This document shows positions 23,866-35,839 of a DNA stretch of 64,000 bases, one piece after another. The notes under the pieces are model-generated. The model made no database searches. It was not told the DNA's origin and worked only from the letters and a program-made list of their open reading frames with translations. Both the position numbers and the translations under genes were made by a program. The stretch lies in contig JABYQQ010000002.1 of NCBI GenBank assembly GCA_022605405.1, positions 3,410,001-3,474,000 of the forward strand. Reading direction: 5' to 3'. The DNA is from Earliella scabrosa (lineage: Eukaryota > Basidiomycota > Agaricomycetes > Polyporales > Polyporaceae). Position 1 is the first letter of the stretch. Every line of letters begins with the position of its first letter.

Positions 23866-24910
23866 ATGACCGACTACATGAATGTTGACCGACAGGCGCT
23901 TCAGTATGTGCAATATTTCAACCTCGAATTCAAGCAGGCAGGGAGAGCGCAGGCACAGCAGCGGGGAGCTCGAGAAGACAGTACTGACAAGAACTGTCCC
24001 CTGCCATTGACACTCTTCCGTACCCTGGTTGGGCATGCGCGGACGCACTATCCTATTGCAGTACGTGGAGTCGGCTTGCTACTATGAATGATCGAACCCA
24101 AGCTCACTTGCATCCCGCGCTAGCATACGTCGCCCTCGAATACGCTGTTGCACCTGATGATGCTACACATCACGAGCGTTCTCAGCACCCCGGAGAAGCA
24201 GCTCATTTGCATCCCTGAGCGCTCCTGGCTCAGGGCATCGGCGTACAAATCGAAGCCCTATTTCCCGGACGGGCTGGTCCACCACATGCTCATCAGAGCA
24301 GACAACGATGTGGCAGGTGTGTTACTACTAGTACATCTCCCGTGTGGTTGCGATCAACGAACTCGATTTTATGACAGCATCTATCCTCTCCAATCCCATC
24401 GACTGCATGGAACGTCAACGCCATGGGGAAGCATGGATGAGGAAGATAGAGACAGCGCACATCTTCGAGGCCAAGACTAACGAAGGCTACAACGCGTCCC
24501 GCGATTTCGTCATCACCCATCTGAAGCATTGGTATTGGGTTACTGGGTGGGTCTGGCCTTTCGCGCGATCGCACACCATAACGAATGATAGCCAGACTGA
24601 CATGAAGTGCTGCTACAGACAAGCTCACGTTAGAGCTGCGGTGACCTATGGGCAGGAGTGGCAGTTCGTCATTTACCATGCTCCTCAAATCGGACGTCGA
24701 GACTGCATCCAAACGCTCTGTCATAGCCAGTCAGGCGTCAAGCCTGATGACGTAGATCTGATTCTTGGGCTTCTTCTTGACATGGTGCGCCGTTTTGCGC
24801 TCTTGATAGTGTGCTCGGAGTTGTTAACGTTTCTTTGGGAACTACCGTCGCAGGTTGAGAACACTAATCAGGAAAAGCCGCAATATTTCCAGGTGAAGAT
24901 GGGACGGTGA
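23866..24910 (+). CDS. Divergent cyclin-box-like protein
   Basis: Exon 1 (23866-24060) joins in phase over a 63 bp intron to an exon starting at 24124. The segment RASAYKSKPYFPDG, then YISRVVAINELDFMTASIL, follows the order of cyclin-box helices 3-5 in the local PCL copies (ISALMVASKMFLDD, then REINLMEREMCSYL). The second intron needs a non-consensus GTCCAC donor near 24281 with its acceptor at CTACTAG before 24316, so the model is uncertain there. The tail to the TGA at 24908-24910 may contain further introns. Residues expected at conserved cyclin positions are often changed. It may be a fast-evolving or decaying cyclin relative. Confidence 0.4.
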
Positions 24911-25960
24911 CATGATAACGGTTCTGATAGGCTGGCACGCTAGCGGACGGTGCCTCTACGGCGGAGAGTATGATTTGAGTGAATGTCAAGTAATTGTCTG
25001 AGCATCAGCTGTAAAGCATTCAGCGGTGATCAGGAAGAAGTTACTCGGAGTCCGAGTCGGGCAAGGCCGCGGCGCAGCATAGCACGAGCACGCGCCTTCT
25101 AGTGATCCAAACATACTAGAGCATACCGTCCCTAACTTCTCTACTCCTCCTCGTTGCCAACAAGGGAAGACCAGCGGTCGGACGAGTTTGAAACTCTGAG
25201 TCTCTGGCATCGGGAAGGAACGTCGATACCGAAACAAGCACGTGGCGGTGCGGGAAGAGCGCTGGACAGTGGAGGGACACGTGGGCGGCTCGTTGAGGGT
25301 CCGAGCTCTTCCGATGCTCCTACCTCCATCTTGAGCAACTCCTCCAGCGATGGCACCAACGAAGCACAATGACTGCACTATAGCTGAGGCTACGTGCATG
25401 ATTACAACAGTGGCTGAAGAATAGGCTCGCTCACCTGTTCGATTGAAGATGCAAATTTTCACGACCCCCGGGCTGCAATGCACTGCCAGTACGTGCATCC
25501 CATCTACAGGCTCACGACATACATACCCTCATAGCGTTCTTCTGGAGTGAATGGAACTCACCAGCAGAAGAGGTGGGATTGAGGTCGTGACAGGACCATA
25601 GCATATTGCCAGACTCCAGTGCCCCCAACCGCTCGGCGCTTGTGGCCCGAGGCAGTGGTCTGCCAGCCGGGGCCCCAGCGGCCACCATCCTCCCTCACCA
25701 TGAACACATCTTGGCGGACTCGGAGGATAGCGTCCCTCTGCGTACCCGTCGATTTGTCTGGTTTGACGAATCCGCTTGATGCTTTTTGGCGTCCAATATG
25801 TCTTGGCGAGTCCCTTCCGCCGGCTAATAGTACTACACCGCAAATTTCTGGCCAGCTGGTGGCTGGGTGGAGACGACATGTGCGCCAGCGGCGTTGACCA
25901 GCTGGTCCATGCATAGGCGCCAGCCGAATATCGGGTGATAACCGGAATTGATCCACGCTG
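24911..25960. other. Intergenic, unrecognised minus-strand frames
   Basis: Minus-strand frames at 24986-25498 and 25558-25956 are open for 130-170 codons but show no domain I recognise and no conserved exon chain. They may be fragments of old mobile DNA. Confidence 0.3.
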
Positions 25961-26014
25961 GATCCAGGTCAGTGTGGATCCAGCTCAGCGCGTCAGCTGG
26001 AATCCACCTGGATC
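25961..26014. repeat. Imperfect hairpin (inverted repeat)
   Basis: The left arm 25961-25985 (beginning GATCCAGGT, ending CCAGCT) is nearly the reverse complement of the right arm 25995-26014 (AGCTGG to ACCTGGATC). The left arm has a small insertion and the loop is 9 bases. It sits 22 bases from the TA flank of the MITE at 26039. Confidence 0.65.
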
Positions 26015-26038
26015 GGAAGCTGGAGGTCACTGTCCATA

Positions 26039-26549
26039 CAGCGCTTTGCATAATTCCGTGAACACGCCGATTTTTCTCGCGCCGGCGCTAGAGCTGCCAA
26101 AAGGGGTAGGTGGCGCCACTATACTGTACTTCGGGCCTCAAAGTTGCCTCGTGTACCTCGTATATGAACACACAGACCAGGTGGTGGTATCCGAATATGC
26201 CAGTGTGTCTCACAAAAGTGGTATGGAGCTCCCGAATGGCCCGGGATGAGGTTGAAAGTGGAATTCGAACACCGCAAGCGGTCTCCAGGTGCAACAGCAG
26301 TAGAGGCTTGGATAGGCGGTTAGTACCTCTGCAACGTAGTGACCTTTCGAGGCAGGCAGGCCACCTGGTACGCTCTATACGTTTCTTTACACTGACAGAG
26401 ACAGTGTGGGTGACATCATAGCAACATCGTAGGTACGGGAGAGCTGCCGCGGGCGCGCCGCCGCCGGCCGGGCGGGTCATACTAAAACAGGCAGCTCTAG
26501 CGCCGGCGCGAGAAAAATCGGCGTGTTCACGGAATTATGCAAAGCGCTG
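26039..26549. mobile_element. TA-flanked MITE with 60 bp perfect terminal inverted repeats
   Basis: The 511 bp element begins CAGCGCTTTGCATAATTCCG and ends with its exact reverse complement. The two termini are identical over 60 bases (26039-26098 and 26490-26549) and then diverge. Both ends are flanked by TA (26037-26038 and 26550-26551), the target duplication of Tc1/mariner/pogo transposons. The terminal CAG and the TTGCATAATTC string resemble Tc1-type ends (recollection). The interior has no transposase, so it must have moved in trans. Identical arms imply recent insertion or strong homogenisation. Confidence 0.9.
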
Positions 26550-26551
26550 TA

Positions 26552-28668
26552 ACATGTGCGCTCAATCAGGATTGCTATGGGGCTACTTGTTGCGTAATCA
26601 TATAAAACTCATCGGTTCCTGCCCGTGGATGAACACACATCAGACATCAGGTCAATTCATGAATATCGCATTACAGCGGACATCAAACCATAGTACGTAG
26701 TTCAATTTTACAGGAGTAATTCAAGTGCATGTATCAGTACTACGTACGGTAGCAGCGACGCCACCACCTATAGATGTATAGGGAAGGAGTACCGGCATAA
26801 CAAGTATTGGCGATACTCAATGGTTGGTAGTGGAGGGGCGGGCCGGATGGGAGGAGACGAGCGGATTGCACTCACCTGTATGACTGTCGGCTGCCGGACC
26901 ATGTACGCGTCGACAACCTCGAGGACATCAGTGGCAATACCGTTGCAATACCTGGATATATTTGGGTGGTCAAAAACGGATGAGTGTCACAACTTGAAGA
27001 AGCAGATACGGTTAGTGCAGATGCCACGTACCGGCCTGAGTAACCAACTCGAATGGTTTGAAAGGCGGCCACTGGACTTGGTCGGCAATATCACACATAG
27101 CATCAACTTTGCCTGTCTTTTGATGGCATGAGATAACAGACGAGACACGAACTGAGGGGGTTGCAGATGACTCACCGGATGAAGACGTACCTAAATAATC
27201 TTGCAGAGCTCTCATGTTGACAGTTGCTCCCAACGCCTGCGTGGTGTGGTCGATTAGCTGATCACTAGTTGGGACTCCAGTGAGAGAGTAGCTATAGATG
27301 CACATACCATAGTCAACGGAGACTATCAAGGTTGAGGCTCGTAGAGATGGGAGTGCTCATGCAGGAGGAGAGTCAAGAAGCGGAAGAACCGCAGCTGCAT
27401 CTGTGGTTGCACTTTGATGCAATGGTCGTGTCCTCCAAACACTGCCAAACAAATGACTTCATTGTACCCTATTGCCGCAAGCTCTTCGCCGGACTTGTCA
27501 ACTGTATCGTAAGGTTACTATAGGTAGCTATAGCAGAGATGTCCACCCCATACACTGCACAAGATGACAGAGATGCAGAATGGTCCTGCCCTGGTTCTGT
27601 CACGCAGGAAACTGTGTGCCAGTAAGTTACTACTAGGTGGGCGCTAAAGTGGGTAGCATGCGCAGTGCACCTCAGTGCTTCAGCCATGTCGAAAACTGAC
27701 CTGTATGATCCTGTCCAGTCGAACAATATCAATGGCGTGAGCCCACGCTCCAATATCGCGGCCCTTACAAGGACTCGCAACTGCTGGTCAGCCACTGCTG
27801 CCAAGTATACATATGTCACAAACACCACAGATACTTATCCTCCTGTCCATCTCATGGCCAGCTGTATGTGCCAGCTGCTATCCGCCCTGCTGACACCGGA
27901 AGTCAGCTGGACACTCCAGCTGAACGGCCAGCTGGGACCAGGATGGTCTCAGCTATTGTCCAGATGAGCGCCCATATGGTGACCAGCGCGAGCGCTCACC
28001 CGGGAGGCGCATGTCCGGAATTTGGCGGTGTACAACGGCACTTGCACCGCACCGCATAAATGTGGCGCCTCCTCATGCACTGGTCCAGCACTGTGCAGTG
28101 CGGTGGTAACGGGCACTGTGCCCGACGCGCAGGCATTGACGGCTCTAACCGCGGTCACGTTGCGTGATGCGACAGCAGCCGGGACGGAAGGGAGGTTCCC
28201 TCGCCGGACTAGTAGCGGGAGGATTTTCGAGTTTGCTGGAAGACGCGACAATTGCACTCGCTGGGTCGCTGGTCTCCTGCCATCGTAGTCGCAGATTGAA
28301 GAGAGTTGCACTACTTAATCCTTGCATAGTCTTATGATCGACTACGAGCGCCGGGCTACTAGCAATCTCCGCCATGTGCGCATAAAGCTTGAATGAATGG
28401 AGAGAGTGGGGAAGACGGAAGACGGAAGGACGATATAGTGGCCATGCTTACAATGTCTAGTATCAAGTCTAGTATCACTGCAATGTTTGGGTACGTGCTT
28501 GCCCTATGGCCCCCACATTTTTGTCCGAACACTCCGTCGGAGCGCTCATAACAGTGTCATCAGTTGTATCCGGTCCATGGCTACACAATTCGCCCAGGAC
28601 TGCGGGAAGGGCTGCCGACACCGTCGCAATACCGGAAAATCAAGTCTGCGTCCCCGATCTTCAGCACT
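26552..28668. other. Intergenic, repeat-rich, no supported gene
   Basis: No gene could be built. A segment at about 27845-27945 is dense in CAGCTG palindromes, similar in flavour to 25855-26010 on the other side of the MITE. Short palindromes also occur at 28070-28125. A duplicated TCTAGTATCA lies near 28455-28475. Confidence 0.4.
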
Positions 28669-28674
28669 TATAAG
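28669..28674 (+). promoter_or_regulatory. TATA box of amidase 2
   Basis: The same CACTTATAAGAGC string as upstream of amidase 1 lies 65-70 bases before the ATG at 28739. The duplicated unit therefore included the core promoter. Confidence 0.75.
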
Positions 28675-28738
28675 AGCACCCAGACGAAGGAGGTCAACAC
28701 AAACTTCAGTCGCGTTTACACTGGCAAGCGTGTACGCG

Positions 28739-31581
28739 ATGTCGATGTTGCTCAAAGTCGTCGCTCTCGTCTGTCTCTCCCTCGGTCTGCGCGTCATCGA
28801 AGCCCAAAGCACTGGACGCACACTCGTACTCGGCGGCCTCCCCTACTTCGTCCCACCTACTCCAGTATCGACGCTTCGTGATGGCCACACACTCTCCATA
28901 GCCGCGAAGATCGCCTCGGACGGACTCGTGCCGTTCTCCGTCATCCCGACCTCCAAGACCCCGTTCGACGGCACCGCGCTCCAGCAGACCGTGGACGACT
29001 GGTCTGCGAGGGACGACGTATGGAGCAAGGAGTTCTTGACTGGTACGTGACGACTTAATCTCGTAGTCCCGTCAGGTGTCTATACTGATATCTGTGACAC
29101 AGGTGTATACCTCACCTACAACGGCACTCGTGGTGTACCGAATGCATCGCTTCTTGGAGCGCAGCAGAAGTTCGGCATCGACTTCGTCTTCTTGTCCAAG
29201 AGCTACCGGCATGGTGTCGGGCTGACTAAGGCCCTCCCTCCTGGCCCGTACTTCCTCGAGCCCGCCTCTGGGAACATCTTCCAAGGTTAGTACAGCGATA
29301 CGCGCCTTCGACGACGGCAACTAACTTCGGTTGTCAGCATATCGTCTGTACAACGACGAGAACCAGTCCTTCCTCTACGGCACGATTCCGGACGGTGAAA
29401 ACGGCTTCCAAACACTGTCCGCGCGCATTCCCGGTGCCGCCACCGAGACCATCGGCGTTCCATCCCGTCTCTACTTCACGCCTACCTCCGAGAAGCCTCT
29501 CGCTGGTATGCGTCTCGCCGTGAAGGACATCTACGACGTCAAGGGCTTGCGCACCGGCTGCGGCAGCCGCGCATTCTGGCAACTCTATCCACCCAAGGCG
29601 GGGACCGCACCATCCATCCAGCGTCTCCTCGATGGCGGTATGGTCCTCGTCGGCAAGACGAAGACGTCGCAGTTCGCCAATGGTGAGACGGCAACTGCGG
29701 ATTGGGTGGATCTGCATGCTCCGTACAACCCGCGTGGCGATGGATACCAAGACGGAAGTAGCTCTTCTACAGGGTCCGGGACGGCGGTAGCGGCGTACCC
29801 CTGGTTGGACTTCGCCGTTGGGAGCGACACTGGCGCATCGATGAGGGCTCCGGCTGGCGCGAACGGTATCTTTGGTAACAGGCCCTCGCACATCAGTAAT
29901 TCCCAAAAAGTCTGGCGGTCTGGCGGTCTGACTGGACGCCACATTCGGGCGCTTAAGGCAATCTACCGCATGCAGAGCTCATTCTGCATGAACGGCGACA
30001 GCGACGGGCGGGGAAACTAGCTAGAACTTGAGAGTATACGTACCAAGCTACACCGTTCAGTTTCTGCTCACATCGGGCTTGAGGACCTGTCGATACAGCT
30101 TGAGAAAGGCAGGGTCCTGTTCAAAACCAATGCTCGAATTTTGCGGCTCTCTGTGGGCTGTCGATGACGGCGAAAACAATCAGAGTTTGTTAGATACACA
30201 TAGGACTGCCGATCTACGAAGTTTGGTGGAGATGCGTCAAGTGTGAGGGAACTTATCGAGCGAAGAGTGGCGGAAACGAGAATGTCTGAACGGCCCGGAA
30301 CGGATGTCTGAAGTCTGAGCGTCTGACGGGTCTGATTGCATCAAATCGCGTATCTGAACGTATCTGAACATGTCTGAAATGTCTGGATCAGACCTTTCAG
30401 ACTTTTTGGAAATTACTGATGCACGGGGCGGTTTCGCTTGACGATGTCATGCCCCTATCACCGGAGTTCGACACTGCAGGGATATTTGCTCGCGATGCGA
30501 AGAGCTGGGCCGTGGCTGGCAACTGGTGGTACAAGGACTACAAGTCTGTGAGTACGGGAGATCCTAGTGATAGCTACCGGCGCTGACACACAGCGATGTT
30601 CGCAGTACTCTACCTTCCCGAAGAGGCTGCTCTTCCCGATGGATTACTTCGGTACCAGCTATCTCTCCAACCCGCCAGAGGAGGGAACGAGCGCAGCCAT
30701 GTTCAACAACTTCATCAGCGCTGTCGAGAATTTCCTGAACACAACGCGCACGGAGATGAGCCTCAGTGCAGCCTGGAACGCGACCAAGCCGTCGGATGTC
30801 GCGGCGCCGACTTTCCAGAATCTGCTCACGACGGCGTACGCGGACCTGATCGCGCTCGATCAGATCGACCTGCTTGCAGACTCGTTCATCGCGGACTACA
30901 AGGCCGCCAACGGGGGTCGTATGCCGTTCATCAATCCGGGTCCGCTCGCTCGATGGGCGTACGGTCGCGCGCTGCCTGCTGGGCGTAGGGACGAAGCACT
31001 GGCGAACAAGACGGTGTTCTCGGACTGGTTTTCGAGCGAGGTTCTGAAAAGCGACCCAGTGACGTGCTCGGATTCGATCTTCGTGTACCCGCTGAGCCCG
31101 GGGCTCACCAACTATCGGAACCGGTATGGGAGGTACGTGGGATGGGGTTTGCGCGTGCATATGCATGCTGCGCGTTGTGCTGACAGTCTTGTGTCTTTGC
31201 AGTGCTCCGGACGTGCCCATGGGGTTCTCAGTTGTACGGATCTCGGTGTATGCGGGGAACCCGGATATGGTCATACCCAGTGAGTGAGCGATTCGCAGGG
31301 TTCGTCCAGCCTGCGAACCTCGGGAGCTTACGACGTTGTGCACAGTCGGAGAGGCACCGTACACGTCAACGATCACTGGCCAGACGGAGTACCTCCCCGT
31401 CACTGTCAGCTTCATGGCTGCTAAGGGCTGCGTGAGTGCTCTCGATGAGCTTCATGCGGGATCTCCATGACTGACCTTGCGAACCGCGATACAGGATCTC
31501 ATGCTATTCAACCTGTTCGCGGCACTCCAAGACGCAGGAATCATTAAGCCTGTCAGCACGGGCTCGAGGCTGTTTGGATAA
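28739..31581 (+). pseudogene. Amidase-signature hydrolase 2, broken by a TIR element
   Basis: This is a close paralogue of the gene at 20396 with the same signal peptide (MSMLLKVVALVCLSLGL) and the same intron positions. Catalytic motifs [19 protein letters not shown] and [12 protein letters not shown] are retained. Shortly after the nucleophile Ser, at NRPSH, a 529 bp element (29892-30420) interrupts the exon. Translation from the ATG then runs into the element and stops at 30018-30020. Downstream of the element the sequence continues in step with amidase 1 to the TAA at 31579-31581, with no other lesion that I could see. The break is therefore young. Element plus its 4-base duplication is 533 bases, not a multiple of three. 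Confidence 0.85.
29892..30420. mobile_element. 529 bp TIR element inside amidase 2
   Basis: The element starts ATCAGTAATTCCCAAAAAGTC-like and ends in its reverse complement: 21-base terminal repeats with a single mismatch. GCAC is present at both flanks (29888-29891 and 30421-30424), while the intact paralogue has it once, so it is the likely 4-base target duplication. A shorter CA duplication with longer repeats is an alternative reading. Many GTCTGA units crowd both ends (29921-29943 and 30278-30410). There is no transposase frame. The superfamily is unassigned. Confidence 0.9.
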
Positions 31582-32425
31582 TTATCATATATAATCGATC
31601 AGCATGGACTTTAATAGCGAATAATGATATACCAACGCATGATGTGCTCGATTTTGGTTGAGCCGAATGATCCAACATACCTGGCGATAAGTTGTGGCGA
31701 AGAGCTGGGGATCCACATGGTCATCCATCGGTCGCGGGACTGCAACGTGAAACGCAACGCCGAACGCAGAACCAGGAGCAAGTATGCAGGAATGCAACGG
31801 CGAAACGACTCGTGGATCAAGATGCAAGCCGGCGGTGCGTTTCGATAAGCGGAAGGCAGGGGTGCAGAAAGCAGGCGTTTCACCCAGTCTTACGAACGGC
31901 TAGACGATTACGGTTGACTCGACGGAACAACTTGGAACTTTATCATCCTGAGCCGCTACGACCGCAGATTCCGCCTTCCTTTTGCGAATAGCTGCTCTTC
32001 ATCCCGTCTGCGCTATACAAAACCGCAAGTGTTGGGCGGTTGCCGATCCCTGAATGCGTCGTCCCGTCAATCGCACTGCTGAAGGCATCCTCGAAAGGGC
32101 TCAGTATCTCATAGTGGCTGAGCAGCCGGCGAGCGTTCTGCGGGGTTGCAGAGCGGGTTATCAGTTGATTGGAGACTTTCCGCATTCCAAGTTGTCCCAG
32201 CCAACATCGTCGGCAGGTTGTTTGGGAATCGACACATTGGGTAAATCCCACAACATACACGGTTTCTCACTCATCGGGGGTGCATCGGGAGCACCATGTG
32301 GCGCAGAGTAGATACGGGGAAACGGAGAGTGTATACGCGAAGGGCAGAGTGTGATAATAACAACATGATGTTAATAATGATAGTACTGAAGATGTCGCGG
32401 GCACGCCGGGCAGAGGTCATCGATA
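31582..32425. other. Intergenic, convergent 3' ends
   Basis: The stretch lies between the 3' end of amidase 2 (plus) and that of the FunK1 kinase (minus). Only short frames are present. No gene is seen. Confidence 0.5.
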
Positions 32426-35220
32426 TCATTGTGCCGTTCGTCTCTTCCTTTTGCTCTTCTTCCGAGGTTTAGTTGCCTCTTCCTCTTCCAACGCACGCTT
32501 AGAGCCCGTCGTTGTTGAGGTCGTAGGGATCTGATCCTTTCGTCGCACGAACCCGCCCTTGGGCCGCTTGTCAGGGCCCTTGTCACTGGGCCACGAACGC
32601 TCCAATGCCTCCTCGAAGAGAGCAAGGATCGCATCATGGCTCATCAGCTTGTCTGCTAGCGCTTTGTCGGCTGCGGAAAGGATTTGCGCGGCGGGTGCAG
32701 AAGTGGAGATAGAGGGAGTGGTTGAGGGACCAGCGGAGGGAGTTGCCGAAGACGTCGATGCCGAGGAGCGTCCAGGCTGCCTGCCAGCATGTACCTTCCT
32801 CAGAGATACTTTGATCCTCAATGCTGGAGCCGCTGTCGAAGCTGACGGTGTCGTTTCGGGCCTAGTGGGCACATCCTGCGCGTAGTATGCCTTGAACCAA
32901 GAGAGGAGCTCGGAGAAGATCTTGTTGAGAGGATGAAGATCCTCGTCCTCGTCTTGGTCCTCCTCAGGGGAAGGAAGGTTTTCGTCGTCTGTCTCTGCCT
33001 GCTCTACTGGTGTAACTCCCCGACAAGGCGTGGGAGGTAACGAGCTGAGTTCGGAGCCAAATGGGGACGACAAACGAGCAGAGTGGTCGGAGGACGTGGA
33101 GCATGTGTCGGAAGACGACTCGCTCGAGGAGCCAGATGGTGCATCTTGGGTTGAGTTTGATGCCGGTTGCTTGCAGCTCGCGGCCTTTGCGGGGTCGCAG
33201 TAGAACCTCAGAGAGAGAGTCTTCTTCCCCAAGCCGTTATACGACCTGAGATCGATGATCCCTGTCCGCATCGCCGTCGACTTGGATAGTCCGCATCGAT
33301 ACCCTTGGGCATGAGACACGTAGCCATCGAAATAGTCGTGCAAGAAGTGCCCGACGTTCTCGGGGGCGATGTTGTGCTGCAGGAAGCGAATGGCAAAGTA
33401 TACCAGGACGTGGAAGATGGCCTCGAGCTCGTCTGGGAGGATGATCTGGCGTTTGTCGTCGTCGAGAGCGTGGGCGGACATGAATTGCCATGTTCCCTAC
33501 ACAGCGCAGAGTTAGCTTACATCCACAAAGCAAGAGATGGTCCACGCACAGTGCGATCAGGTTGTCTGCCTTCTGGAGAATCAGTCCCCACCCTCTTCGA
33601 CAATTCCCAGTCGTTGAGGCACCCTTGCCATTCGCCATCTTCGTCCTGCACAAGAAGGATATTGCCCGCGCTGATGTCCCGGTGGATGATACCAGCCTCG
33701 TACGCATCGCGATGGGCTGAGAAAGTTGGTGAGTTACGATGCCAAAAGACGATAGGCGGATGACTCACCATACAAACAGCAATACAACGCATACAGCAGG
33801 TACACAGAACTACTTTCGAACTGGTCCAGGGGTTTCCCGACCTCCTTGACGACCAGACGATAGTGTTGATGCCGCTTGAGGGGACAGGACTTCTCCTCGG
33901 GATGATACTCCTTCCATAACGAACGCCAGTCGGTGACTTGCCCGGGAACGTCAGCATGACACACCAGGGTCGGAACGTAGCGGATATTCTTCTTGTTGAG
34001 CTCCTCGAGAATTGCGCCTTCCTTCTCAATGCCATTATGGTCGACGCGCCAGGCATCCTTCAGGTAGACGAACGTGTCTTCTGGGTGACCGTGTACGTCG
34101 AGCGGAAGTGCGACGTAACCACGAGTACCCCGACCGGCAACTCCGGGAGCCCGAAAGTGCGGCTTGGCAACGAGGAACTTGCGGAGGTTATTACCACTGC
34201 GAAGACGGCGCGTTGACTCCCACTCCACGTCGACCTCGAGCTGCCACCACGGCCACTTCTCGTCGAGGGAGTCGGAGAACAACTGGTGTGCGAAGTTGGC
34301 GGGTGCGGGGTCGGTCTTCTTAATCTTCTTCTCCATCATGACGTGCCACAGACGGGTGTTGGGTTCAATGCGGGTAGCAGTCTCGTCATGACCACACCAA
34401 GAATCGCTGGGCTGATGAGCGTACGCCCAGAGGAAGTCGGCGAGCTTCTCCGGCTCCTCCTTGTAGTTGAACTTGGTCGTCACGAAGATCGAGGAGCGGT
34501 CGAAGCGGGCGATGCGCGCGTAGTCGCCGAAGAAGAAGATCTTGTAGTAGCACGTGCGTTGCTGGTAGACGAACACGAGCTCGGTGTAGGAGAGCGCCTG
34601 GCCCAAGCCTGCTTGACGCTTGTCGCCGGTAGCCTCGTCGTTGGGAGCATTGGAATCGAAACCATCTTGCGCGATCCAGTCCGCCTTGCACTCCAAACCA
34701 ATCTCGAGGCGAGACCAGTTGATACGGGCGTAAGAGGCCCCTTCGGGAACTTCGGGTGCGTGCTTGCTCCGGTACATAGCGCCGTCGATGGACTGGTTGG
34801 AAGGATCGGCCTGATCGTTCTTGTGAGGATGAGAAACGAACTTGAAGCCAGGGCAGAGCCCTGAGTCATTCAACACCTTGGGCTGGTTAGCAGCAAGGGA
34901 TGAGCGGCCGTATTGCGTGCGTACAGTGTACCCAGCGAGCTTACCAAAGTGTCGTACATCTCAGTCTCGTTGGAGGGTGTCTTGATCTTCAAAAAGAGGT
35001 CGCGGACGTATTTTGTCCTCGATGGGCAGGTCGCGAAGAACTTGCCCATGAACTTTTCATTCTCTACGACGGTGGTTTTGCGATGCATGTTGTACCGTAG
35101 TTCGTCGCGATGCTCGTAGAGGTCGAACTTCGTGATGGTGTGTCCAGAGTTAATTCGATATCCTTTGCGAGGAGAGTCGCTAGCGGGAGTGCTCCCGTCA
35201 GCGAAGGAGACACGGGACAT
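32426..35220 (-). CDS. FunK1-type fungal protein kinase
   Basis: The multi-exon gene starts at the ATG at 35218-35220 and encodes about 870 residues. The N-terminal 450 residues match the FunK1 layout (region before the kinase core, with WPWWQLEVDVEWEST and GYVALPLDVHG). The catalytic loop reads GIIHRDISAGNILLVQDEDG and is followed by CLNDWELSK in place of DFG, then GTWQFMSAHAL across an intron near 33482-33505. HRDIS-GNI, DWEL and GTWQFMS together are the family hallmark. The C-terminal 200 residues are low complexity, acidic, then basic (KPRKKSKRKRR), probably a nuclear localisation signal. FunK1 kinases are greatly expanded in mushrooms; their substrates are mostly unknown. Confidence 0.9.
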
Positions 35221-35839
35221 GTTGGTTGGGGGATGGAATGAGACATACCGGTGAGGCGCGCGATGCTAATTTGTACTGCGCGAAAGCAGCGGTCGCGTGG
35301 TCCGGCGAGAGCTTGCCGACAGCGAGATCGGCTATTGTGGCCCTGATTGAGGCAGAGAAATCAAGCCCCGCAATGCACAATGGCGTGGTGGTCGCGGAGG
35401 ACAAGTTGAACATCGACAAGCGCCGGGACGCGACAGGACCGTGTTCGTCACGAGCACGTGGTCGCTTAGTGGCAGCCTCGCGTTCGGGCGGTCCTTTGTC
35501 CCTTTGTCCTCAGCAGTCGTCAGCTTTGACTCTCTGCGTAGAGACAAGCCGTGGCCTATTGCCAATGGTACACAATCCGCCGGGGACCTCGAGGAACATT
35601 AGAGAGTAGTTACTAGTATACACCTCACTGCCGAGAGGTGCGGTGGCTGTGCGTGGTGGTTAGGTACGCTCAAGTGCTGCTTCTTGCGTAGCTGTCTGAT
35701 ATTTTTCAGGACAACGATGTTTACTGCACAATACGAGGCTAATAATAAAACCATTATGCCCAGTTCTCACACCCGCGCGACGTAAGTAGTTCAGTGTGCT
35801 CATCGTGAGCAGCGGGAGTCACTCGAGAGTAGATAATGG
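35221..35839. other. Intergenic between two kinase genes
   Basis: A minus-strand ATG frame at 35413 (MFNLSSATTTPLCIAGLDF) could be an upstream exon of the FunK1 gene, but no donor/acceptor pair I tried keeps frame. No other gene is seen. Confidence 0.4.
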
